NCBI GenBank assembly: GCA_017442785.1
Contig: JAFRZB010000022.1
Location: 1-47,611 of the forward strand
DNA from: Bacillota bacterium
GTDB taxonomy: Bacteria > Bacillota > Clostridia > Peptostreptococcales > Anaerovoracaceae
DNA: 47,611 bases
Reading direction: 5' to 3'
Numbering within the stretch: the stretch's first letter is position 1; each line of letters begins with the position of its first letter. The position numbers were made by a program, and so were the translations under genes. Shown here in pieces: positions 32,419-39,983 of this stretch. The notes under the pieces are model-generated. The model searched no databases and was not told the origin of the DNA. It was given only the letters and a program-made list of their open reading frames with translations.

Positions 32419-33264
32419 CTATTTATCGGGACGTATTATCACTTCGCCCTTTGCCGAAGGATCGTCCATTATTATCTCCCCGACTTCGGGCAGGCATACC
32501 TTGCCGGAGGCGGGGTTCTTTATGCTGTCCACGCGGGACAGTATCTCCGCGTCCACCTCGGACTTCTCAAAGGAAAGGTCGCAGCCCTCCATGCGGCAGT
32601 TTATAAGCTTAAGGCCTTTGCAGTAGCACAGAGGCTGGGTCCCTGAGATAAGGCAGTTCTCGAAGGTGACATCCTCGCAGTACCACGCCAGATACTCCCC
32701 TTTTACCACGCTGTCCTTTACCAGCACGTTTCTCGCGTGCCAGAAGGCGTCCTTGGTATCGAAAAAGCAGTTCGTAAAGACGGAGTCAGAGATGTACTGG
32801 AAGGAATACTTGCCCTTAAGCCTTACGTTATCGAAGCTGAGGCGGTCGGAGCGCATCATGAAATACTCCCCTTCCGCGCTCGAATCCTTCATTGATATGC
32901 CCCTTACGGACCAGCCGAACTCGGGGGAGACTATGTCGCAGCGCTCGATCTTAACGTCCGAGCATTCCCTCAGGGCCTTTATGCCGTGCATGACGGTATC
33001 GGTGATCCGCAGTTTGTTCGAATACCAAAGCGCGGCCCTGCACTGAGGAGTCATCTCGCAGTTCTCTATAATTACGTCGTCATCGTGCCAGAACGGGTAG
33101 CGAAGATCGAACCTGCAGTCCTTTACCTTAAGACTGCGGCTCTCCTTCATGGCGCTCTCTCCGTCCGCCGGGCCCTCGAAACGGCAGTTTATTATCTCCG
33201 CGTTCCTGATGCCGTACAGCGCGCGCTCCTCATCGAAGCTCCTGTCTCTTATTATGTTTTCCAT
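32419..33264 (-). CDS. DUF3737-family beta-helix protein
   Basis: 281 residues with a regular pattern of short strands ('IINCRFEG', 'VKDCRFD', 'IENCEMT', 'IERCDIV', 'FTNCFF', 'FENCLISG', 'LINCRMEG'), the mark of a right-handed parallel beta-helix of the pectin-lyase type. The opening 'RSFDEERALYGIRNAEI' is typical of DUF3737. No secretion signal. Function unknown. The ATG at 33264 follows AAGGG and lies 17 nt after the stop of the Pr6Pr-like gene, so they are co-transcribed. Confidence 0.85.
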   Translation of the reverse strand: MENIIRDRSFDEERALYGIRNAEIINCRFEGPADGESAMKESRSLKVKDCRFDLRYPFWHDDDVIIENCEMTPQCRAALWYSNKLRITDTVMHGIKALRECSDVKIERCDIVSPEFGWSVRGISMKDSSAEGEYFMMRSDRLSFDNVRLKGKYSFQYISDSVFTNCFFDTKDAFWHARNVLVKDSVVKGEYLAWYCEDVTFENCLISGTQPLCYCKGLKLINCRMEGCDLSFEKSEVDAEILSRVDSIKNPASGKVCLPEVGEIIMDDPSAKGEVIIRPDK

Positions 33265-33281
33265 CTGTCCCTTTTCCCCTT

Positions 33282-33833
33282 CTATTCTGCGATCCACCTG
33301 ACCGCAATTGATATAACTGCTATAAGGCACGTAAGCGCTGCCATCCACATGACGGTGGACGACGCCTTCTGCGTGCGGATCCTGAAGAACGGATACGGTC
33401 CGTCAACTATCCCCTTATGGTTGAGCCAGAGCATCAGTATCCCGTAGCCAAAGGTGACTGCGACCGGCACCGGCCACAGCCTGCTGTGCGGCTCAAAGAA
33501 CACATAGGACACGAAGTTCAGCACGGGGCACAGGAGGTGGTGAAAAAGCCCGGTCCCGGAAAACAGCAGCTCCTTGGGAGACCCGCCTAGCGGTATCAGC
33601 ACGAAAACAACGACAAGGAAGGTCATAGTCATCATGCAGGTGCTCAGATATCTCAGGATCTGCAGCCCGCTGATCTCAAGTGCCAGCGCGCAGGATATCA
33701 GCGTCAGGATGTTCGACAGTACCGTGTAGAACGCAAGCACGCTCCAGCTGAGGTCCTTAAGCCTCATAAGAAGCGATATCACCTCCAGGACTATTATCGC
33801 TATGCATAGTATTTCAGCAGCAGTGCCCATCAT
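33282..33833 (-). CDS. Pr6Pr-like (FAR-17a/AIG1-related) membrane protein
   Basis: 183 residues, about six membrane helices. 'FYTVLSNILTLIS', 'LFHHLLCPVLNFVSYVFF' and 'KGIVDGPYPFFRI' match the pattern of Pr6Pr/AIG1-like proteins, whose function in bacteria is not established. The ATG overlaps the flavodoxin stop (ATGA), so it is translated together with it. A broken copy of its 3' part lies at 32319-32398. Family assignment is by motif only. Confidence 0.75.
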   Translation of the reverse strand: MMGTAAEILCIAIIVLEVISLLMRLKDLSWSVLAFYTVLSNILTLISCALALEISGLQILRYLSTCMMTMTFLVVVFVLIPLGGSPKELLFSGTGLFHHLLCPVLNFVSYVFFEPHSRLWPVPVAVTFGYGILMLWLNHKGIVDGPYPFFRIRTQKASSTVMWMAALTCLIAVISIAVRWIAE

Positions 33834-34288
33834 TCAGCCTTTATCCATTCTCCCAGCTCCGAGGCTGACCTTACTACCCTGGCATCGGCTATCTGCGCGC
33901 CCTTAAGATAAGGAGCCAGCTTTTCCGCGGTCTTTCCTATCCCGCTGCCGCCTGAGGTCGCAAAGATATATACCTTCTTTCCGGTCCAGTCATAGTCCCT
34001 GCAGAAGGTGTTTATGATGTTCGGTGCGCCGTAGTACCAGATGGGAAAGCCCAGCATTACAACGCCGTAGTCCGAAAAGCCTTCGGCCTTTCCTTCCACG
34101 GGCACGAACTTTCCTCCCAGCTTTTCCCTGTTGCACCTGGCAAGCGGATTGGTCCACTTAAGATCTGCCGCGGTATAGGGCAGCTCCGGCTTTATCTCAA
34201 AAGTATCGGCTCCTGCAGCCTCCGCCAGAGCCCTTGCGACCGCTGCGGTAGTTCCCTCCGCGCTGAAATATGCTACAAGTGTCTTCAT
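33830..34288 (-). CDS. Flavodoxin
   Basis: 152 residues, FMN-binding single-electron carrier. N-terminal phosphate loop 'VAYFSAEGTTAAVA' (about 4-17), with 'GFPIWYYGAPN' and 'FATSGGSGIGKT' contributing to the flavin pocket. The form resembles the short FldA-like proteins of Clostridia. GGAGG precedes the ATG. First gene of the flavodoxin-Pr6Pr-DUF3737 run; divergent from marR. Confidence 0.9.
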   Translation of the reverse strand: MKTLVAYFSAEGTTAAVARALAEAAGADTFEIKPELPYTAADLKWTNPLARCNREKLGGKFVPVEGKAEGFSDYGVVMLGFPIWYYGAPNIINTFCRDYDWTGKKVYIFATSGGSGIGKTAEKLAPYLKGAQIADARVVRSASELGEWIKAE

Positions 34289-34349
34289 TTACCTGCCTCC
34301 TTCGGCACGCAATGCGCCCGTACGAATAAGTGCTTAATGATCGCTGTTT

Positions 34350-34378
34350 AGTATACCACATCCTGCGTCCCTTCCGAA
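34350..34378 (-). promoter_or_regulatory. Promoter of the flavodoxin run
   Basis: Minus strand TTCGGA, 17-nt spacer, extended -10 TGGTATACT (TATACT at 34350-34355), about 55 nt of leader. Confidence 0.5.
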
Positions 34379-34433
34379 TGACAAAAAAAAAGACCTGCAC
34401 AGGTGATTTCACCGAAACTACACAAAAAAGCCG

Positions 34434-34492
34434 TTGACAATGTTTAGGTACCGAAATATAATATGGCCGTAAGATATATTTAGGTACCGAAA
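34434..34492 (+). promoter_or_regulatory. marR promoter with two identical operators
   Basis: Perfect TTGACA (34434-34439), 17-nt spacer, perfect TATAAT (34457-34462). The palindrome-like TTTAGGTACCGAAA fills the spacer (34443-34456) and is repeated exactly at 34479-34492, 36 bp apart, just after the expected start near 34469. This is a textbook layout for self-repression by MarR. Confidence 0.85.
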
Positions 34493-34509
34493 GAAAGGAG
34501 AACTACATC

Positions 34510-35043
34510 ATGGATAATATAGACATCAGACAGAAAGTTATCGAATCTGCATTCGGGCTTGCAAGAGCCATCAGGCGCGGTCCCAGGCACATGGAGCACG
34601 ATCTTCCTCTCCCCGTGGAAAGGACTCTGGCAGTCATATCCGAAAACGACGGCTTAAGCTCCGGCGAGCTCTGCGAGCTCCTGGACATGCGTCCCTCCTC
34701 CGTTTCCGAGCTTACGGACAAGATGACGGAAAGAGGCCTCATAGAGAAGTCCCAGGATGAAGCGGACAAGCGCGTCAGCAGGATATTCCTTACCGAGCTC
34801 GGAAAGGCTCAGGCAGTCAGGATATCCGAGGTAAGGACAGAGGCTCTTAACAGCTTCTCCGCCTGTTTTACGGATGAGGAAGCAGCTCAGTTCTGCGAGC
34901 TTGCGGCTAAGCTCTCCGCCCACCTTAAGGAGAGCGCAAAAGACACAGCCCGCGGATGCGGACATCACGGCCACGGCTTCGGACCCCACAAGGGACCCAA
35001 GTGGCACGGACACTGCATGCATCATCAGATGCACAGGCTGTAG
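34510..35043 (+). CDS. MarR-family regulator with a His-rich tail
   Basis: 177 residues. Winged helix-turn-helix at about 50-105 ('LSSGELCELLDMRPSSVSEL' then 'KMTERGLIEKSQDEADKRVS'), with flanking helices for dimerisation. The last 30 residues hold nine His and two Cys in a Gly/Pro-rich setting ('GCGHHGHGFGPHKG', 'WHGHCMHHQMH'), unusual for MarR and suggesting binding of Ni, Zn, Cu or Co. GGAG lies 9 nt before the ATG. It probably represses itself through the two sites upstream; whether it also controls the flavodoxin run is open. Confidence 0.9.
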   Translation: MDNIDIRQKVIESAFGLARAIRRGPRHMEHDLPLPVERTLAVISENDGLSSGELCELLDMRPSSVSELTDKMTERGLIEKSQDEADKRVSRIFLTELGKAQAVRISEVRTEALNSFSACFTDEEAAQFCELAAKLSAHLKESAKDTARGCGHHGHGFGPHKGPKWHGHCMHHQMHRL

Positions 35044-35059
35044 AGCCTGATCAGATAAA

Positions 35060-35105
35060 GGACCCGGGGACGTTTTCGAATGGCCCCGGGTCCTTGATAT
35101 TTTTT
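35060..35105 (+). terminator. Terminator of marR
   Basis: GGACCCGGGG-(14 nt)-CCCCGGGTCC followed by TTGATATTTTTT. Confidence 0.87.
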
Positions 35106-35177
35106 GCACAACTATTGTATTTTTCGAAAAATATGCTAACATAAGACTGTTATGGCATTGAAAGGATGAGAGGTGCA

Positions 35178-36059
35178 ATGGCAAAGAATTACATCACCCG
35201 CGAAGGCGGCGCCACCGTTACAGTGTTCGTGCCCTACGACTGCAAGAACAACTGTCCGTTCTGCATCAACAAGCAGGAGTACAAGGACAAGACCGGTTTC
35301 AGCGTAGAGAAGATATGCAAGAGCATACGCAAGCTCCACAGGGTAACTCCCAAGTGCGATTTTGTTTTTACGGGGGGAGAACCTCTTTCTGATCTTGACG
35401 GTCTGCAGGTAATGATGGACTGCATCCCCAGGGGACACAGAGTATTCATCAATACCACCATGCCGGTATCCGAACACTTCCCGGAAGAGGCTATAATAGA
35501 GTTCACCAAAAAGAACCAAAAGAAGATAAGCTGCATAAACGTATCCCGCCACATGGTGCACTACGTGGAGGAGAGCAACGACGAGCTCCTTTCAAAACTC
35601 TACGTTCCGGTAAGGGTAAACTGCGTTCTGTTCAAGGGCTATGAGCACAAGAACATCAAGCAGTTCGCGGACCGCTTCGCCAAGTACGGCATTCCCATCC
35701 AGTTCCGCGCTGACTACACCGTCACCACCCTTGACAACCTCTACAAGCGCGAGGGGGACAAGATCCTCGAAGATCTGATGAACAACTTCGAGTATCTGGG
35801 CATAGACGGCTGCCGCATACGCTGCGGATACCACTTCAACAACGGCGCCCAGCACATAGCTTATCACCGCACCCTGCCATACAGCACCATAACCGAGGTA
35901 AGAGACGGAGTATCCTACGACATCCTCTACGACGTGCTGATAAAGCAGAACGGCGACATGCACTCCGACTGGACCTATGTTCCGCTGGACTTCGAAGCCT
36001 ACAAGAACGTCACCTTCGAGCCCTACGACCTGAAGGTCCTCGAAGGCAGGATAAAGTAA
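35178..36059 (+). CDS. Radical SAM protein, function unknown
   Basis: 293 residues. CX3CX2C cluster motif at C22, C26 and C29 ('DCKNNCPFC') for the SAM-bound [4Fe-4S], and 'FVFTGGEPLSD' is the GGE motif for SAM. The last third ('IDGCRIRCGYHF') has two further cysteines that could hold something but no clear SPASM or twitch domain. It lacks the sequence of glycyl-radical activases (no 'GCxLRCxYCHNP', no ferredoxin insert). The ATG at 35178 is preferred over 35166 because GAGG lies just upstream of it. Single gene with its own terminator. Confidence 0.85.
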   Translation: MAKNYITREGGATVTVFVPYDCKNNCPFCINKQEYKDKTGFSVEKICKSIRKLHRVTPKCDFVFTGGEPLSDLDGLQVMMDCIPRGHRVFINTTMPVSEHFPEEAIIEFTKKNQKKISCINVSRHMVHYVEESNDELLSKLYVPVRVNCVLFKGYEHKNIKQFADRFAKYGIPIQFRADYTVTTLDNLYKREGDKILEDLMNNFEYLGIDGCRIRCGYHFNNGAQHIAYHRTLPYSTITEVRDGVSYDILYDVLIKQNGDMHSDWTYVPLDFEAYKNVTFEPYDLKVLEGRIK

Positions 36060-36064
36060 ATAAC

Positions 36065-36096
36065 AAAGACCGCGCATCATCTGCGCGGTCTTTTTT
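36065..36096. terminator. Bidirectional terminator
   Basis: AAAGACCGCGC-ATCATCT-GCGCGGTCTTT with TTTTTT on the plus strand, between the convergent radical SAM and nucleotidase genes. Confidence 0.88.
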
Positions 36097-36105
36097 ATTT
36101 CTATA

Positions 36106-37818
36106 TCACTGCGTGATCACTATCCTGCCGTCTCCGGCAAGATCCAGATATCCCGCACCGACCTCGCCGGCAAGATCGCCGGTTATATATTCTATAAGCA
36201 GCTGAACGTCCAGCTTTACGCGGTCCTGAAGGAGCTTTGCACCGTCGAAGGCGGTAAGCCCGTCACCGTTGGAGAGGAGGACGTAATCCGTGGAAGCTAC
36301 CGTATAGAGCTTCTGAGGATCTATCGGCTCGCCGCCGACCTTTACGTTGCTCACCCTGCGCGGTCCTTCTATGACGGTCTGCATGTTGTTCTCATCGGAC
36401 TTGCAGCCGCTCGGGACAGAAGCATCTACCTCATAGCTCATGCCTGATACCTGCAGAAAGCCTCCGAACTCTCCGGGTATCTTCTGGACGCCCCACTCAA
36501 GAGCGTCTAATATCTGCTGACCTGTCGCCTCTATCACGCAGAGGTAGTTTCCGAACGGGAACAAGTTTATGAGGTCTCCGTAGGTGATATCGCCCTTCTC
36601 CACGCTGGTCCTTACTCCGCCGCCTCCGAATATGCCTATGTCAGCCCGACCTGCAGCCCTAAAGGCGTCGGCGCAAAGATCACCGAGGTTCGTCTCCGCA
36701 CGCCTTACCATGCGTATGGGAGAGCCGGAATCGTCTTTTTCGGCAGGGTCGTTTATAGTGAGCAGCACATTGGTCCTTGCTATCACCTTATCGAGCGTCT
36801 CGCTTAGATCGTCCATGGCCTTATCAACCGCAGCAGAAGCTTCGTTCTCTATGCCGAAAAGCTCCGGGAAAGACTTGCTGTTGGGCCAGCTCCATATGTT
36901 GGTATCGACTATGCCCTTATCCTTTGAAATGAGGCTGTAGCCTATACATGACAGTTTGGTGCCGCAGGCTGAACGTACGACATCTTCACCGTCCTTGTTC
37001 TTCATAACGACCTGCTCCGTATCGTGGCTGTGGCCGTCCAGCAGCACGTCTATGCCGTTGGTGTTCGCAATGATCTCCGCGTAGCTCCAAAGCGTTCCGT
37101 AGCCGAACATTCCGAGGTGTCCAAGCAAATACACATGGTCCGCCCCGGCTGCCCTGGCGCTGTCTACCGCGTCCTGCACGGCCTTGTACAGAGCTTCTCC
37201 GGTCTCATCCTGTAAGAAGCCGTAGATGTAGTTACCGTCATCATCCTGGAAGTAAGTAGGCGTAGATGTAGTTATGGTCTCGGGCGTAGTGACTCCGACA
37301 AAAGCGATCTTCTTCCCCGCAGCCTCTATTATGGTATAGGGCTCGAAAAGGAGCTTGCCTTCCTTATTGAAATTGCAGCTTATGTAGGGGAACTTCGCCT
37401 TCCCCGCAAGCTCAAGGAAACGGTCCACGCCGTAGTCGAACTCGTGGTTACCCGGTATCGCCACGTCGTAGCCAATGATGTTCATGAGCTCTGTCATGGC
37501 CTCGCCTCTTGTGAGAGTACCGATGGATTCTCCCTGTATGGAGTCTCCGTTATCGACCAGGATGGTTGTATATCCCTGGGCCTCAAGGCTGTTCCTGAGC
37601 TCCATCAGGCCGCCGTAGCCAAAGCCGCGATCCACTCCGCAGTGCACGTCGCTTGTGTAGAGTATGTAGATGTCTCCATTCTTCTCCGCGGGAGCAGGCG
37701 CGGGCGCGGGAGCAGGAGCCTCGTTCTGCCGGTCTGAGGGCACCTGTCCGCATGCGCAGACAGAGATGATCAGCAGCAGAGCAAGAACCGCCGCGCATGA
37801 TATCCTGAATCGTCTCAT
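36106..37818 (-). CDS. Lipoprotein 5'-nucleotidase / metallophosphatase (UshA-like)
   Basis: 570 residues, outside the membrane. Signal peptide with lipobox 'SVCAC' (lipidated Cys23), then a flexible 'APAPAPAPAP' linker. The calcineurin-like domain has 'YTSDVHCG' (D57, H59), 'VDNGDSIQG' (D92), 'GNHEFDYG' (N124, H125) and 'DGHSHD'. The C-terminal 5'-nucleotidase domain (about 355-560) has 'NLGDLCADAFR' and 'GGGGVRTS'. It hydrolyses nucleotides, releasing nucleosides and phosphate. GGAGG precedes the ATG; single gene. Confidence 0.93.
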   Translation of the reverse strand: MRRFRISCAAVLALLLIISVCACGQVPSDRQNEAPAPAPAPAPAEKNGDIYILYTSDVHCGVDRGFGYGGLMELRNSLEAQGYTTILVDNGDSIQGESIGTLTRGEAMTELMNIIGYDVAIPGNHEFDYGVDRFLELAGKAKFPYISCNFNKEGKLLFEPYTIIEAAGKKIAFVGVTTPETITTSTPTYFQDDDGNYIYGFLQDETGEALYKAVQDAVDSARAAGADHVYLLGHLGMFGYGTLWSYAEIIANTNGIDVLLDGHSHDTEQVVMKNKDGEDVVRSACGTKLSCIGYSLISKDKGIVDTNIWSWPNSKSFPELFGIENEASAAVDKAMDDLSETLDKVIARTNVLLTINDPAEKDDSGSPIRMVRRAETNLGDLCADAFRAAGRADIGIFGGGGVRTSVEKGDITYGDLINLFPFGNYLCVIEATGQQILDALEWGVQKIPGEFGGFLQVSGMSYEVDASVPSGCKSDENNMQTVIEGPRRVSNVKVGGEPIDPQKLYTVASTDYVLLSNGDGLTAFDGAKLLQDRVKLDVQLLIEYITGDLAGEVGAGYLDLAGDGRIVITQ

Positions 37819-37914
37819 ATATCCTCCATTATCCCGATACTATTTGATTATACATTAAACAGGCGGCAGAATACAGTCTTTTTCATCTGTTTTACATATT
37901 AAACCAGCGGTTCA

Positions 37915-37943
37915 ATGACATTCTGCGCCCAAAAGGCCATAAT
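37915..37943 (+). promoter_or_regulatory. Possible promoter
   Basis: ATGACA, 17-nt spacer, CATAAT, upstream of the gene at 38005. Each hexamer has one or two mismatches. Confidence 0.4.
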
Positions 37944-38004
37944 AAACAGCGTCATCTGAAAAACACATAACCTTTAAGATAAAACTCATACGGAGGTGAT
38001 AAGT

Positions 38005-38640
38005 ATGAATCTAAAAGAAGCTTTCCGCTTTCAAAACAAGCTGCAGTCCTTCATGGACGAGGTCCAGAGCATACTCTCGGACGAGTCCAACATCACAAAG
38101 GTGGAGAACACGAGCCTTCGCCACAAGGTGATGGCAGACGCCGCGGACGAGACAGTAAGGGTCCGCCCGTCCAGCGAGTACCATCCGTACATAACGCAGA
38201 TGACGGAGTTCCTGATCTGGCTGCTCTCGGAAAAGGCCCGCCTCTTTGAGGCCATCCGAAAGGGCAAGGAACAGCTCCCCATAGACCTGGACAGCGAGGT
38301 GAGCCTCAACGCCTTAAGGCAGAGCATAGCCCGCACCTTTAGGCAAATGAACAGCCTCAGAAGCAGCGAGCAGATAATATCCGGGGGAGGCTCCGGATAC
38401 CGCTTCAACACCGACGGCAACCAGGTCTCGTACCGCTGCGACGTAAAACGCGTGGTGACGATAAACTTCGACAGGAACAAGGTCAGAAAGGAGCTCGAAA
38501 AACTCGATAAAAAGTCCGATGAGACCTCGGCGCAGCTGGATCTGTGTCTTGTGACATCCAAGGTGGACTACGATCCGCCCTTCGATGTCAACAGCAGCTT
38601 TGCCGAAGCCTTCGAAGGCTTTATGGGCGCCGGGGCTTAA
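38005..38640 (+). CDS. Conserved-looking protein of unknown function
   Basis: 211 residues, charged, soluble, no signal peptide. Two helical stretches ('AFRFQNKLQSFMDEVQSILS' and 'QMTEFLIWLLSEKARLFEAI') precede a middle 'NALRQSIARTFRQMNSLRSS', then a Gly-rich 'GGGSGYRFNTDGNQVSYRCD' and a strand-rich region. I do not recognise the family. The ATG at 38005 is chosen because GGAGGT lies 7 nt upstream; GTG at 37996 is a poorer alternative. It stands alone. Confidence 0.78.
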   Translation: MNLKEAFRFQNKLQSFMDEVQSILSDESNITKVENTSLRHKVMADAADETVRVRPSSEYHPYITQMTEFLIWLLSEKARLFEAIRKGKEQLPIDLDSEVSLNALRQSIARTFRQMNSLRSSEQIISGGGSGYRFNTDGNQVSYRCDVKRVVTINFDRNKVRKELEKLDKKSDETSAQLDLCLVTSKVDYDPPFDVNSSFAEAFEGFMGAGA

Positions 38641-38977
38641 TGCTCCGGCCCCTCCGGGAGGACCCAAGAACGGCAAAAAGGCCAATGGCCGGTTCAGGTG
38701 CAGATGAACTATAATGCTGCACGCACATCCAAAGGATGAAAAGAATAATGTACCGGATCTAAAGAAACTCATTCTTCGGCAGCCGATACGCAAAGCGCCA
38801 TGCGCAAAGACGCTAATACCGTCAGAGACGCACCCGCCCGATAAGCATCTTTCAAGCTTACATCTCAATAAAATATGCTCCGCAGAGCGCGGAGCATAAG
38901 GATCATTTCAGCCGTCCCTTCCGGAAAGCAAAAAGGGCAGCAGACAGTGCGCCTGCTGCTCTTTATATTGTTTGAGA
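38641..38977. other. Gene-free spacer
   Basis: 337 nt between the gene at 38005-38640 and the FMN reductase. It holds a hairpin ATGCTCCGC-AGAGC-GCGGAGCAT (38875-38897) and a terminator (38930-38961). The only open frame (61 codons at 38714-38899) has no ribosome site and runs through the hairpin, so I see no gene here. Confidence 0.55.
38930..38961 (-). terminator. Terminator of the FMN reductase / V-ATPase transcript
   Basis: Minus strand stem GAGCAGCAG-(9 nt)-CTGCTGCCC, with one G-T pair, followed by TTTT. Confidence 0.75.
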
Positions 38978-39511
38978 TCAGATGTTTTTGCCGAGCGAAA
39001 ACGCCTTTGCCTCGAAGTCCGTCTTGTCGAGGTCGTCCGCCATAAAGCAGCCTGTTGCATTAAGAATGCCGCAGTCCTTCCAGTCCAGCCAGCTTACTAT
39101 GGCGCGGTAGGAAGCATTTGCGGGCTCAACGCCTTTGGTGCCCTCATCCGCCATGGCGGTTATAAGCGCGGTCTTCTGGTTCTTTCTGATGGAAGGCTCC
39201 ACCGCGAAGAACCTGTCTATGACGGTCTTCATCTGCGCCGTAAAACCATTGTAATATATAGGTGTTACGAATACCACGCAGTCCGAGTCCATAAGTGCTT
39301 CCCCTACCTCTATCATATCGTCCGGAAATACGCACCTGGCCTTTTCCGTCTTGCAGACATTGCAGCCCATGCAGGGATGGATGTCCATGAACGCCACGTC
39401 AAAGCGCTTTACGCTGTGGCCGGCCTCACGTGCGCCCGCGATAAAGCTGTCCGCCAGCCTCGCGGTGGTCCCGTGCCTGTGAGGGCTTCCGGATAGCAGT
39501 ACGATCTTCAT
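38978..39511 (-). CDS. NADPH-dependent FMN reductase-type flavoprotein with a cysteine motif
   Basis: 177 residues, flavodoxin-like fold. 'LLSGSPHRHGTTARLADSFI' is the FMN phosphate loop. 'PCMGCNVCKTEKARC' gives C47, C50, C53 and C60, the iron-sulfur-flavoprotein-like spacing (CX2CX2CX6C) seen in many anaerobe flavoproteins, so it may carry a [4Fe-4S] cluster. It starts 25 nt after the subunit K stop with only a weak gap, so it may be the last gene of the V-ATPase transcript. Confidence 0.87.
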   Translation of the reverse strand: MKIVLLSGSPHRHGTTARLADSFIAGAREAGHSVKRFDVAFMDIHPCMGCNVCKTEKARCVFPDDMIEVGEALMDSDCVVFVTPIYYNGFTAQMKTVIDRFFAVEPSIRKNQKTALITAMADEGTKGVEPANASYRAIVSWLDWKDCGILNATGCFMADDLDKTDFEAKAFSLGKNI

Positions 39512-39536
39512 TTACATACCCCTTTTATGCCCGGTA

Positions 39537-39971
39537 TCAGCCGAGGAGCAGCAGGCAGAACACCAGCGTGAACAGAGCTACCGTTTCTATGATACCTACG
39601 ACAATGAAGTAGTTCGCCGTACCTTTGCCTGTTGAACCGAGAGCGTCGGATGCGGCAGCCGCTGTCTTGCCCTGGAACAGAGCGGAAAGACCTATCGCAA
39701 GGCCCCCGAAGAGACCTACGCCGAAGGCCAGACCTGCGTCTGCGCCGTTTGCAACTGCGTTCCTTATGAAGTTCATTAGAAGGAAGCCGTAGATGGTCTG
39801 CGTCAGCGGAGCTCCCGAGAACGCGATCATGATGAACGGAGCCGGCTTACCTGCCGCGTAGCACTTCTTCCAAGCGCCTACGGAAGCCATTCCCGCGAAA
39901 CCTGTTCCGAAAGCGGAACCCGCTGCCGAAAGTCCAAGCGCAGCAGCCATACCTACAAATGCCAGATTCAT
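39537..39971 (-). CDS. atpK: V-type ATPase subunit K (proteolipid ring)
   Basis: 144 residues, four membrane helices (two fused hairpins). The ion-binding Glu is E129 in hairpin 2 ('VGIIETVALF'); hairpin 1 has Gln58 instead. T57, Q58 and Y61 ('APLTQTIYG'), Q100 ('LFQGKTAA') and E129 line up with the Na+-site residues T64, Q65, Y68, Q110 and E139 of Enterococcus hirae NtpK, so Na+ is the likely coupling ion. Membrane rotor of the complex. AAGGAG precedes the start. Confidence 0.93.
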   Translation of the reverse strand: MNLAFVGMAAALGLSAAGSAFGTGFAGMASVGAWKKCYAAGKPAPFIMIAFSGAPLTQTIYGFLLMNFIRNAVANGADAGLAFGVGLFGGLAIGLSALFQGKTAAAASDALGSTGKGTANYFIVVGIIETVALFTLVFCLLLLG

Positions 39972-39983
39972 AACTTATCTCCT

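Noticed and set aside
35178-36059. Radical SAM gene as the activase of the glycyl radical enzyme
   Set aside because: It lacks the activase cysteine context and ferredoxin insert and lies 8 kb away in another transcript.
38714-38899. 61-codon open frame in the spacer before the FMN reductase
   Set aside because: No ribosome site, unlike any family I know, and its 3' part is a hairpin.
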